A stretch of DNA of 12,424 nucleotides, from positions 1-12,424 of the forward strand of contig PWHO01000197.1 of the NCBI GenBank assembly GCA_003555385.1. Reading direction: 5' to 3'. Positions 1 through 7,102 of the stretch are shown here, piece by piece. The position numbers were made by a program, and so were the translations under genes. The notes under the pieces were generated by a model, which was not told where the DNA came from, made no database searches, and saw only the letters and a program-made list of their open reading frames with translations. Within the stretch, counting starts at the first letter, position 1, and every line of letters begins with the position of its first letter. The stretch is from Bacteroidales bacterium. GTDB taxonomy: Bacteria > Bacteroidota > Bacteroidia > Bacteroidales > UBA7960.

Positions 1-64
1 CAAAATCGAAATTCAGTCTGTCATCCGTGACGGACTTGATAATATTCAGAAAGAGTTTGCCTGA
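1..64 (+). CDS. nqrA: Na+-NQR subunit A, 3' end only (partial)
   Basis: The last 20 codons of a gene that starts outside the window, read from base 2 and ending with TGA at 62-64. The tail reads KIEIQSVIRDGLDNIQKEFA. It lies 40 bases before nqrB, and the nqr order is always A-B-C-D-E-F, so nqrA is the natural assignment. NqrA is a peripheral cytoplasmic subunit of the sodium pump. The visible piece is too short to carry a diagnostic motif, so the call rests mostly on position. Confidence 0.7.
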   Translation, partial: KIEIQSVIRDGLDNIQKEFA

Positions 65-104
65 TCAGTGACATTCGTTTGTTAATCTCTTAAACAACGT
101 AACA

Positions 105-1259
105 TTGAAAGCTTTACACAACTTAATAGAAAAAAAGGTCAAGCCGCATTTTGAGCAGGATGGGAGGCTGTCAAAATTCTATCGCACATTTGAGGCATTT
201 GAGACATTTCTTTTTGTCAAAGGGGACGTGACCACCCGCGGAAGTCATATCCGGGATGCCATGGAGATGAAGCGGACCATGTTTCACGTGTTGATCGCCC
301 TGATTCCGGCACTTCTTTTCGGTATGTGGAATGTGGGATACCAGCATTACCAGGCCATTGGAGTGGATGTGGACGTTCTTGAGGCATTCTGGTTCGGTGT
401 GCTCAGGGTGTTGCCCCTGATCATTGTCAGTTATGCTGCCGGACTGGCCATTGAGTTTTTGTTCGCAACCATCCGTGATCATGAGGTGAACGAGGGGTTC
501 CTGGTGTCAGGCTTGCTCATTCCTTTGATCATTCCTGTGACTACTCCTTTGTGGATGGTGGCAGTGGCCACGGTCTTTGCGGTGATTATCGGCAAGGAGG
601 TGTTTGGCGGTACCGGCATGAACATCCTGAACCCGGCCCTGCTTGCGCGTGCATTTCTGTTTTTTGCTTATCCGGCCCATATGTCGGGCGATGAGGTATG
701 GATCTATACCACTTTGCAGGAAGGGCAGCAGCTGGTGGACGGCTTTTCAGGTGCTACGCCACTGGCGGTGCTGGCCACCGGTGAAATCCAATCATTGCCG
801 TCAGCCCTGGAGATGTTTTTGGGGAACATTCCCGGGTCAATCGGTGAAACATCCACTTTGGCCATATTGCTTGGTGCATTTGTGCTGATCGCCACGGGTG
901 TCGGAAGTTTGCGAATCATGTTGTCGGTGGTGGCAGGCGGGATGTTCATGGGGCTGCTGTTTAACCTTTTTGCGGTCAATGAATTCATGGAGATTCCGGC
1001 TTACTATCACTTAATCATGGGCGGATTTGCTTTTGGAACGGTTTATATGGCCACTGACCCGGTGAGTGCTTCGCAAACCGGGACCGGTAAATATGTATAC
1101 GGGTTTTTAATTGGTGTGATCACCTTATTGATCCGCGTAGTGAACCCGGCCTTTCCCGAGGGAATGATGTTGGCCATTTTGTTCATGAATGTGTTTGCGC
1201 CCCTGATTGACCATTACGTGGTCAGGGCAAATGTTAAAAGGAGGCTGAAACGGGTATAA
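105..1259 (+). CDS. nqrB: Na+-translocating NADH:quinone reductase subunit B
   Basis: A membrane subunit of the Na+-NQR respiratory pump. It carries a covalently bound FMN and helps form the Na+ and quinone pathway. The 384-residue product has a cytoplasmic N-terminus (MKALHNLIEKKVKPHFEQ) followed by about ten hydrophobic segments from residue 58 on. The flavinylation motif DGFSGAT is at residues 212-218, making Thr218 the expected FMN phosphoester site (codon at 756-758). The start is TTG at 105: no in-frame ATG or GTG lies between the upstream stop and this codon, and the N-terminal MKAL...FETFLF pattern is typical of Bacteroidota NqrB. Length matches the family. FMN attachment should need the ApbE encoded at 6016-7026. 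Confidence 0.96.
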   Translation: MKALHNLIEKKVKPHFEQDGRLSKFYRTFEAFETFLFVKGDVTTRGSHIRDAMEMKRTMFHVLIALIPALLFGMWNVGYQHYQAIGVDVDVLEAFWFGVLRVLPLIIVSYAAGLAIEFLFATIRDHEVNEGFLVSGLLIPLIIPVTTPLWMVAVATVFAVIIGKEVFGGTGMNILNPALLARAFLFFAYPAHMSGDEVWIYTTLQEGQQLVDGFSGATPLAVLATGEIQSLPSALEMFLGNIPGSIGETSTLAILLGAFVLIATGVGSLRIMLSVVAGGMFMGLLFNLFAVNEFMEIPAYYHLIMGGFAFGTVYMATDPVSASQTGTGKYVYGFLIGVITLLIRVVNPAFPEGMMLAILFMNVFAPLIDHYVVRANVKRRLKRV

Positions 1260-1307
1260 CCCTTGGAGGCAAAGCCCCAGTCATAAACCTGATAAAATTT
1301 CTACACA

Positions 1308-2000
1308 ATGACAAACCGTTATATTTTTCTTTATGCCTCCGCAATGGTGGTGATCGTGGCCCTGGTGCTATCGGGTGCGGCGACATTGCTCAGGCCTATG
1401 CAGGAGCGCAACATGCGTATGGAAAAGATGCAGAATATACTTGCTGCCATTGATATTCCGGCATCCCGCGATGAGGCCGAAGCGTTGTTCAATCAATACA
1501 TCACTGTTACCAAAATTGTGGATCACCAGGGCGAAGAACTGGAAGGCGATGCATTTGAGGTGGAACTGCAGGATGAGAATCGTAAGCCCGTTGAGGAGCG
1601 GCAGCTTCCTGTTTTTATCGCCGATGTGGATGGAGAAACTTTTTACGTAGTGCCTGTTCGGGGCAATGGTTTGTGGGGGCCGATCTGGGGGTATGTAGGG
1701 CTGGAGTCTGACGTGAAGACCATTGCCGGGGCCAATTTTGACCACTCAAGTGAAACACCCGGGCTGGGTGCGGAGATTTCCGGAGAAAGTTTTGAGGAGC
1801 AATTCAAAGGGAAAAAGATCTTTGATGAGGACGGGGATTTTCGTCCTGTCAGGGTGGTCAAGGGGGGTGCTCCCGATGACGATCCCCATGCTGTGGATGG
1901 CATCAGTGGAGGAACGATCACTTCAAATGGAGTGACCGATATGTTGCGTAACGGATTGGAGGTGTATAAATCGTATTTTGAAAAAATCAAATCATCATGA
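1308..2000 (+). CDS. nqrC: Na+-translocating NADH:quinone reductase subunit C
   Basis: A subunit with one N-terminal membrane helix (residues about 5-27) and a large soluble domain that binds a second covalent FMN. The 230-residue product ends with an FMN_bind-type domain. The acceptor motif DGISGGT is at residues 197-203, so Thr203 is the expected flavin site. The usual motif is SGAT; here Ala is replaced by Gly, which I recall being tolerated in Bacteroidota homologues. GLWGPIWG (121-128) is another familiar NqrC/RnfG signature. The ATG start lies 48 bases after the nqrB stop, and the 3' end overlaps nqrD by 4 bases (ATGA), implying translational coupling. No strong Shine-Dalgarno sequence is visible. 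Confidence 0.95.
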   Translation: MTNRYIFLYASAMVVIVALVLSGAATLLRPMQERNMRMEKMQNILAAIDIPASRDEAEALFNQYITVTKIVDHQGEELEGDAFEVELQDENRKPVEERQLPVFIADVDGETFYVVPVRGNGLWGPIWGYVGLESDVKTIAGANFDHSSETPGLGAEISGESFEEQFKGKKIFDEDGDFRPVRVVKGGAPDDDPHAVDGISGGTITSNGVTDMLRNGLEVYKSYFEKIKSS

Positions 2001-2656
2001 GTGAGAACGATAACAACCAAAAAGAGGTACTGTTTTCCCCGAAGAATAAAAAGCTGCTGACCAACCCGCTGGGGAAAGACAACCCAATTAATGTGCAAGT
2101 ACTGGGTATTTGTTCAGTGCTGGCCATTACCGTGCAGCTTCGCACCTCCATCGTGATGGCTATTTCGGTGGTAGCGGTAATGGGGCTGGCGAACGTGATC
2201 ATTTCCCTGCTGCGGAAGACCATTCCGCCACGCATCCGGATCATTGTGCAGCTGACCGTGATCGCTTCCCTGGTTATTTTGGTTGACCAGGTGCTGAAAG
2301 CTTTTGTGTATGATGTAAGCCGCCAGTTGTCAGTGTTTGTAGGGTTGATCATCACCAACTGTATTATTATGGGTCGGCTGGAGGCTTTCGCCCTCCAGAA
2401 TAAACCCTGGCCCTCTTTCCTGGACGGCATCGGCAATGCGGCTGGTTACGCCTGGGTGTTGCTGGCCGTAGGGTTCTTCAGGGAGTTACTTGGTTCCGGA
2501 ACCCTGATGGGGTACAATGTCATTCCCGGCTTTATGTATGAGATGGGGTATGAAGACAACGGGTTTATGATCCTGCCGCCCATGGCACTGATCACTGTGG
2601 GAATCATCATCTGGGTGCACCGGTATAAGGACAGGGATTTGATCGATATTAGTTAA
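1997..2656 (+). CDS. nqrD: Na+-translocating NADH:quinone reductase subunit D
   Basis: An integral membrane subunit of about six helices and 219 residues. NqrD and NqrE are inverted-topology homologues that together hold a membrane-embedded Fe-S centre. The expected cysteines are present: Cys39 in LGICSVLA and Cys122 in ITNCIIMGR. A hydrophilic N-terminal tail (residues 1-30) precedes the first helix. GFFRELLGSGT, near residues 159-169, is a family hallmark. The ATG overlaps the nqrC TGA as ATGA, so its translation is probably coupled to nqrC. Confidence 0.96.
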   Translation: MSENDNNQKEVLFSPKNKKLLTNPLGKDNPINVQVLGICSVLAITVQLRTSIVMAISVVAVMGLANVIISLLRKTIPPRIRIIVQLTVIASLVILVDQVLKAFVYDVSRQLSVFVGLIITNCIIMGRLEAFALQNKPWPSFLDGIGNAAGYAWVLLAVGFFRELLGSGTLMGYNVIPGFMYEMGYEDNGFMILPPMALITVGIIIWVHRYKDRDLIDIS

Positions 2657-2675
2657 GACAAAAAAACACAATCCA

Positions 2676-3293
2676 ATGGAAGAACTTGTCAGCATATTTG
2701 TAAGGTCGATCTTTATTGACAATATGGTGTTTGCCTATTTCCTGGGCATGTGTTCCTACCTGGCCGTTTCCCGTACGGTCGGTACCTCGATCGGGCTCGG
2801 GGCAGCGGGGATATTTGTGCTGGTTATTACTGTACCCATCAATTACCTGCTGGAGAATTTTATCCTGGCCAAAGGCGCTCTCAGCTGGCTGAGCCCCCGT
2901 TTTGCGGAGGCAGACCTGAGTTTTCTGACTTTTATCATGTTTATTGCCATCATTGCGGCTATGGTCCAGCTGGTGGAGATGATTATTGAGAAGTTCAGCC
3001 CGACGCTGTATAGTTCCCTGGGGATCTTTCTTCCCCTGATTGCTGTGAACTGTGCCATACTGGGAGGTTCACTTTTTATGCAGGAGAGAAACTATGCAAA
3101 CATAGCTGAAGCTACCGCATTCGGCCTGGGCAGCGGAGTCGGATGGTTCCTGGCCATTGTAGGCATCGCAGCCATCCGCGAGAAGATACGTTACTCCAAT
3201 GTGCCTGCACCTCTTCGGGGGCTGGGAATCACATTCATTATCACCGGGCTGATGGGCATTGCTTTTATGAGCTTTATGGGGATAGAGTTGTAA
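2676..3293 (+). CDS. nqrE: Na+-translocating NADH:quinone reductase subunit E
   Basis: A six-helix membrane subunit of 205 residues, partner of NqrD in the intramembrane Fe-S centre that passes electrons from NqrF towards the NqrC flavin. The N-terminus (MEELVSIFVRSIFIDNMVFA) is highly characteristic of NqrE. The two ligand cysteines are Cys26 (GMCSYLAV) and Cys126 (AVNCAILGG). Length matches the family. It begins 19 bases after nqrD and ends 21 bases before nqrF. Confidence 0.97.
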   Translation: MEELVSIFVRSIFIDNMVFAYFLGMCSYLAVSRTVGTSIGLGAAGIFVLVITVPINYLLENFILAKGALSWLSPRFAEADLSFLTFIMFIAIIAAMVQLVEMIIEKFSPTLYSSLGIFLPLIAVNCAILGGSLFMQERNYANIAEATAFGLGSGVGWFLAIVGIAAIREKIRYSNVPAPLRGLGITFIITGLMGIAFMSFMGIEL

Positions 3294-3314
3294 TTTTATT
3301 ATAAAGAGATTGAT

Positions 3315-4574
3315 ATGATACTGTTAGACGTCGCTAATTATTGGATCATCATACTCAGCGTGGTTTTTTTCCTGCTGGTGATTCTTCTGCTGGTTGGTGT
3401 GCTTTTGTACGCCAGGGCTAAGCTGGTTCCCAGCGGCCCCGTGAAGATCAACATCAACGAAGAAAAAGAGCTGGACGTGAATGCCGGTGATACTCTGCTG
3501 ACCACGCTGAGCAGCAATTCAATTTATCTTCCGAGTGCTTGTGGAGGAGGAGGGACCTGTGCCATGTGTAAATGCCAGGTGCTTGACGGTGCCGGTGATA
3601 TTCTTCCCACCGAGGTGGGGTATTTTACCCGCAAGGAGATCCAGGAGAAATCGAGACTGGCCTGCCAGGTAAAGGTGAAGCAGGACCTTGATATCCGGGT
3701 GCCCGAAGAGATTTTCGGCATCAAAAAATGGGAGTGTGAGGTGGTTTCCAACAAGAATGTGGCCACTTTTATCAAGGAGTTCGTGGTGAAGCTGCCAGAA
3801 GGAGAAGATATGGACTTCAAATCTGGTGGTTACATCCAGGTGGATGTGCCCCCATGTGAAGTGGAGTTCAAGGATATTCATGTGGAGGATAAGTTCAAGC
3901 CGGATTGGGACAACCTTAATTTGTGGGATTTGAAGATGGTAAACTCCGAGGGTATTTTTCGCGCCTATTCCATGGCGAATCACCCGGCCGAAGGAAATAT
4001 CATCAAACTGAACGTGCGTATTGCCACCCCGCCCTGGGACAAAAAGAAAAACCGTTTCATGAATGTGAATCCGGGCATTTGTTCTTCCTATATTTTCGCC
4101 CGTAAACCCGGCGATAAAGTCACCATTTCCGGACCCTACGGCGATTTCTTTATCAAGGAAACCGAAAGGGAAATGGTTTACATTGGCGGTGGTGCCGGAA
4201 TGGCTCCCCTGCGGTCTCATATTTTCCACATGTTTCATACCCTGAAAACAGACAGAAAGGTTTCTTACTGGTACGGAGCCCGCTCTAAACGTGAGGTCTT
4301 TTATGAAGAGGATTTCAGGAAAATAGAGAAAGAGTTTCCCAATTTCAGCTTCCACATCGCTTTGTCGGAACCCTTGCCGGAAGATAACTGGGATGGCTAT
4401 ACCGGTTTCATCCACCAGGTGGCACTTGACAATTACCTGAAAGACCATAAGGAGCCTGAAGAAGTTGAGTATTATATCTGCGGGCCGCCCATTATGAATG
4501 AGTCGGTGCTGGATATGCTTGACAATCTTGGTGTTCCTGAAGAAAATATTGACCTTGACGATTTTGGAGGTTAA
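3315..4574 (+). CDS. nqrF: Na+-translocating NADH:quinone reductase subunit F (NADH dehydrogenase subunit)
   Basis: The electron-entry subunit: it oxidises NADH and passes electrons through FAD and a 2Fe-2S centre. The 419-residue protein has an N-terminal membrane anchor (about 9-33) and a plant-type ferredoxin domain with ligands Cys76, Cys82, Cys85 and Cys117. That 6-3-32 spacing is the same as I recall for Vibrio NqrF. The FAD motif RAYSMAN is at 216-222. The NADH-binding module shows GGGAGMAPLRS at 291-301 and CGPPIMN at 389-395, and the C-terminus ends DDFGG. The start is ATG. It is the last nqr gene; the next gene's SD-like GGAGG lies inside its final codons, which suggests readthrough into the CDF gene. 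Confidence 0.97.
   Translation: MILLDVANYWIIILSVVFFLLVILLLVGVLLYARAKLVPSGPVKININEEKELDVNAGDTLLTTLSSNSIYLPSACGGGGTCAMCKCQVLDGAGDILPTEVGYFTRKEIQEKSRLACQVKVKQDLDIRVPEEIFGIKKWECEVVSNKNVATFIKEFVVKLPEGEDMDFKSGGYIQVDVPPCEVEFKDIHVEDKFKPDWDNLNLWDLKMVNSEGIFRAYSMANHPAEGNIIKLNVRIATPPWDKKKNRFMNVNPGICSSYIFARKPGDKVTISGPYGDFFIKETEREMVYIGGGAGMAPLRSHIFHMFHTLKTDRKVSYWYGARSKREVFYEEDFRKIEKEFPNFSFHIALSEPLPEDNWDGYTGFIHQVALDNYLKDHKEPEEVEYYICGPPIMNESVLDMLDNLGVPEENIDLDDFGG
4566..4570 (+). promoter_or_regulatory. Shine-Dalgarno-like GGAGG for the CDF gene
   Basis: GGAGG sits in the last codons of nqrF, 8 bases before the GTG at 4579. It supports that GTG over the in-frame ATG at 4498, which would make the protein overlap nqrF by 77 bases. 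Confidence 0.5.
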
Positions 4575-4578
4575 CTTT

Positions 4579-5466
4579 GTGAAAAACAGCCGTCTCAAAC
4601 AAACCAGCCAGGTGATATGGGTTGGTTTTTTTGCCAATATCGCCCTTACCCTCTTAAAGTTGGCAGCCGGGATTCTCGGGCGGAGTTCCGCTATGGTGGC
4701 TGATGCCATCCATTCAGTCAGTGATTTCATTACCGACCTGGTGATTGCCGGCAGCCTGAAAGTTGCTGCCAAACCCCGTGACGGGAATCACAAATACGGT
4801 CACGGTAAAGTGGAAACACTGGCCGCGGCTTTTGTTGGTGTGGTACTGTTTGGCGTGGGTGTCGGTATATTGTATAGTGGGGCCGGGAATATTTATACGC
4901 ATTATACGGATGGCCCGTTGCAACGGCCGGGCATGATCGCTTTTTATGCGGCTGTTTTCTCCATTGTCATTAAGGAGATTTTGTTCCGCTATACCATCCG
5001 TGCGGGAAAACGTAACCACAGCCCGGTGGTGATTGCCAATGCCTGGCACCATCGCAGTGATGTCTATTCTTCCCTGGCTACCCTGGCCGGGATCGGGGGT
5101 GCCATTTTTTTGGGTCCGAAATGGGTCATCCTGGATCCGCTGGCGGCCATATTGGTGAGTTTTTTTATCTTTAAGGTGGGGTTTGTAATTGTAAAAGTTG
5201 CGCTGCTTGAATTAATTGAAACATCCCTTCCGTCAGAAACTGAAAAAGAGATCCTTGGCCTGGCGGCCGGGGTGGAAGGAGTGTACAACCCCCATGATTT
5301 AAAAACCAGGAAGATCGGCAGCAATATTGCGATTGATTTGCATATACAGGTACCACATGACATGAATGTAAAGGATGCCCACGATATTACTGTAGCCCTT
5401 GAGAAAGTGCTGAGAGCAAAGTATGGGGAGGATACCTTTATATCAGTACACATGGAACCGCTTTAA
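4579..5466 (+). CDS. Cation diffusion facilitator (CDF) family metal/proton antiporter
   Basis: A membrane exporter of divalent metal ions (Zn2+, possibly Fe2+, Mn2+ or Cd2+), probably exchanging for protons. From the GTG at 4579 it has 295 residues, the normal CDF length; the longer frame from 4498 adds an unrelated 27-residue tail. Six membrane segments are followed by a cytoplasmic domain from about residue 205. Putative transport-site residues are His45 and Asp49 in helix 2 (HSVSD) and His157 and Asp161 in helix 5 (HHRSD). Asp68, His71 and His75 (DGNHKYGH) match the second metal site of YiiP. An HD-HD site fits a zinc-type transporter, but specificity is an inference. It begins 4 bases after nqrF and probably shares its transcript; I know of no direct role in Na+-NQR. 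Confidence 0.9.
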   Translation: MKNSRLKQTSQVIWVGFFANIALTLLKLAAGILGRSSAMVADAIHSVSDFITDLVIAGSLKVAAKPRDGNHKYGHGKVETLAAAFVGVVLFGVGVGILYSGAGNIYTHYTDGPLQRPGMIAFYAAVFSIVIKEILFRYTIRAGKRNHSPVVIANAWHHRSDVYSSLATLAGIGGAIFLGPKWVILDPLAAILVSFFIFKVGFVIVKVALLELIETSLPSETEKEILGLAAGVEGVYNPHDLKTRKIGSNIAIDLHIQVPHDMNVKDAHDITVALEKVLRAKYGEDTFISVHMEPL

Positions 5467-5863
5467 GTCGGGTGCTTCGCACCCTCCGGTTAGTCGGAGG
5501 CTTCGCCTCCTCCAGTTGTTGGTTCTCATGGGCGGAGGTTTGGGGAAGATGCCGATGGCTTGGGAAATGGGCTGAGGTGGTTGTTGGTTCTCATGGGCGG
5601 AGGTTCGTGGGGATTGCCCGTGAACGTTGGACGGGGCTGGATGGTTGTTGGTTAGTCGGGGCTGACGCCCCTCTGGTTGTTGGTTTTCATGGGCGGAGGA
5701 GAGGGGAAGATGCCGATGGCTTGGGAAATGGGCCGAGCGGTTGTTGGTTGGTTGAGGGCTGGCGCCCCTCTGGTTGTTGGTTTTCATGGGCTGAGGAGAG
5801 GGGAAAAGACTAACGGACTGGTAAACGGCCCAAGCGGTTGTTGGTTGGTCGGCGCTGCGCGCC
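5467..5863 (+). repeat. Composite repeat array: five GC-rich hairpins and seven GTTGTTGGTT decamers
   Basis: This array starts right after the CDF stop and I see no credible gene in it. The decamer GTTGTTGGTT starts at 5515, 5580, 5644, 5676, 5740, 5773 and 5837, giving steps of 65, 64, 32, 64, 33 and 64 bases. Long units carry TCATGGGC plus GGAGG and, in two copies (from about 5544 and 5709), GATGCCGATGGCTTGGGAAA. Short units carry a hairpin after GTCGG or GTTGA: GGGTGC/GCACCC (5470-5484), GGAGGC/GCCTCC (5496-5510), GGGGC/GCCCC (5658-5671), GAGGGC/GCCCCTC with a bulge (5754-5770) and GGCGC/GCGCC (5851-5863). Stem bases differ but pairing is kept. It could be a decayed repeat family, a transcript-stabilising or attenuating element, or a protein-binding array. 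Open frames across it on both strands look like by-products of the repeats. Confidence 0.85.
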
Positions 5864-5880
5864 TCCGTTCGGATAGTTAC

Positions 5881-6002
5881 GACCCTGCGGGGTCAAATGT
5901 AACTGGCACTTTGGCAACATGTATTGTACGTATCATGACCCCGCAGGGGTCACACGTTACTAGGGCAACATGTATTGTACGTATCATGACCCTGAAGGGG
6001 TC
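5881..6002 (+). repeat. Three GACCC...GGGTC dyads with near-identical 51-base spacing
   Basis: Dyads lie at 5881-5894 (GACCCTGCGGGGTC), 5937-5951 (GACCCCGCAGGGGTC, a perfect 6-bp stem) and 5988-6002 (GACCCTGAAGGGGTC). The last two are exactly 51 bases apart. Each is preceded by the same sequence, GGCAACATGTATTGTACGTA plus TCAT, starting at 5913 and 5964. Each is followed by a degenerate AAATGTAACT / ACACGTTACTAG / AAACATAACTAG. Similar GACCCC...GGGGTC repeats are, from memory, common between genes in Bacteroidota. The array ends 13 bases before the apbE start, so it must lie in the apbE leader or promoter region. Confidence 0.85.
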
Positions 6003-6015
6003 AAACATAACTAGC

Positions 6016-7026
6016 ATGAAAAATTGGATTTTGTTTTTTTTGATCAGTGGATTATTGTTTACCGGATGTGGGGCGCCTTACAGTGGTCCGCAGATGGTAA
6101 ATATTCGTGGTCTGGTGTTCGGCACGTATTATTCGATCACGTATTATGAAGATGACGGAACGGCCTTCGACACTGAAATTGACAGTCTTTTACAGGACTT
6201 CAATTCCTCGCTGTCTTTTTACGACCGGGAGTCGTTGTTATCCAGGATCAACCGGAATGAAGAGACCCGGGTGGATGATTACTTCGAGGTCGTTTTTCGC
6301 CGTTCCATGGAAATCTCCGGGGAAACGGACGGGGCATTCGATGCCACGGTGTTTCCCCTTGTCAACGCCTGGGGCTTTGGACCGTCTGAACGGGCGGATA
6401 TGACGCAGGCGAAGGTGGACAGTTTGCTTGATGTCGTGGGTTACGAGAAGATCCGCCTGGAAAACGGTCATGTGGTGAAAGATGACGACAGGGGGCAACT
6501 GGATTTCAATGCCATCGCCAAAGGATATGCAGCGGATGTGGTCGGGAAGTTCCTGGAATCAAAAGGAGTGGATGTTTACCTGGTGGAGATTGGCGGAGAT
6601 CTGGTGGCAAAAGGAGTTAAACCCGATGAAAGCAAATGGAAAATTGGATTGGAGATCCCGGCCGGTGAGGCGGATGCGGAACAGGAGTGGCACTATTTTG
6701 TAGAGATCATGGATCAGGGCCTGGCGACTTCCGGTGATTACAGGCAATACTACGAGGAAGACGGGCGTCGGTATTCCCATACCATTGATCCGGAAACCGG
6801 TTATCCGGCAGATCATAATTTGATGAGTGTTTCGGTATTTGCCGCGGACGCTATGTCGGCCGATGCTTATGCTACCGCAATTATGGTGATGGGGCTTGAT
6901 GAGTCGATTAGTTTTGTGGAAGACAGGGATGACCTGGAGGCTTATTTCATTTTTTCTGATAAAGAAGAAGGCTATGGCTATTATGTTTCCACCGGTCTGA
7001 AGTTGATGTCCAGGGAAGACATCTGA
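6016..7026 (+). CDS. apbE: FAD:protein FMN transferase (ApbE), lipoprotein
   Basis: It transfers the FMN part of FAD onto Thr/Ser of target proteins, here most likely Thr218 of NqrB and Thr203 of NqrC. From the ATG at 6016 the product has 336 residues, the usual ApbE length. The N-terminus is a lipoprotein signal with the acceptor Cys18 (LLFTGC), placing it outside the cytoplasmic membrane. Family motifs are FGTYYSITY (35-43), GAFDATVFPLVNAWGFG (106-122), DFNAIAKGYAADVV (163-176), GGDLVAKG (193-200), SGDY (239-242), HTIDPETGYP (255-264) and DAMSADAYATA (278-288, Mg2+/FAD site). The frame continues upstream through the repeat array, but that part is not plausible protein. It is separated from the nqr operon by the CDF gene and the repeats, so it may have its own promoter. 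Confidence 0.94.
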   Translation: MKNWILFFLISGLLFTGCGAPYSGPQMVNIRGLVFGTYYSITYYEDDGTAFDTEIDSLLQDFNSSLSFYDRESLLSRINRNEETRVDDYFEVVFRRSMEISGETDGAFDATVFPLVNAWGFGPSERADMTQAKVDSLLDVVGYEKIRLENGHVVKDDDRGQLDFNAIAKGYAADVVGKFLESKGVDVYLVEIGGDLVAKGVKPDESKWKIGLEIPAGEADAEQEWHYFVEIMDQGLATSGDYRQYYEEDGRRYSHTIDPETGYPADHNLMSVSVFAADAMSADAYATAIMVMGLDESISFVEDRDDLEAYFIFSDKEEGYGYYVSTGLKLMSREDI

Positions 7027-7037
7027 TTTTTTCCGAA

Positions 7038-7045
7038 TATTTTTG
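7038..7045 (+). promoter_or_regulatory. Possible Bacteroidota -7 promoter element for the mla operon
   Basis: TATTTTTG matches the TAnnTTTG -7 consensus used by the Bacteroidota primary sigma factor. It lies in an AT-rich gap between apbE and mlaD, 57 bases before the mlaD ATG. No convincing -33 TTG was found at the usual distance, so this is tentative. Confidence 0.4.
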
Positions 7046-7102
7046 TATTTTTATATCAATAAAGATTGGCTTAACCCGGCCGGAAATTAAACCATAGAAA
7101 CA

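Noticed and set aside
4498..4578. Upstream ATG for the CDF gene inside nqrF
   Set aside because: It would add 27 residues not typical of the family; the GTG at 4579 has an SD-like GGAGG 8 bases before it and gives a normal 295-residue protein.
3519..4772. Long minus-strand open frame of 417 codons antisense to nqrF and the CDF start
   Set aside because: It is opposite a clearly functional nqrF with all motifs; its product has no recognisable domain and crosses two real genes, so it is a coding shadow.
5515..5846. CRISPR-like array of short regularly spaced repeats
   Set aside because: The repeat is only 10 bases, the intervals between copies are themselves related repeats rather than unique spacers, and no cas genes are present.
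5443..6015. Open frames on both strands across the repeat array, including a 339-base extension in front of apbE
   Set aside because: They are open because the repeats lack stops; they have no domain, and the apbE lipoprotein signal begins exactly at 6016.
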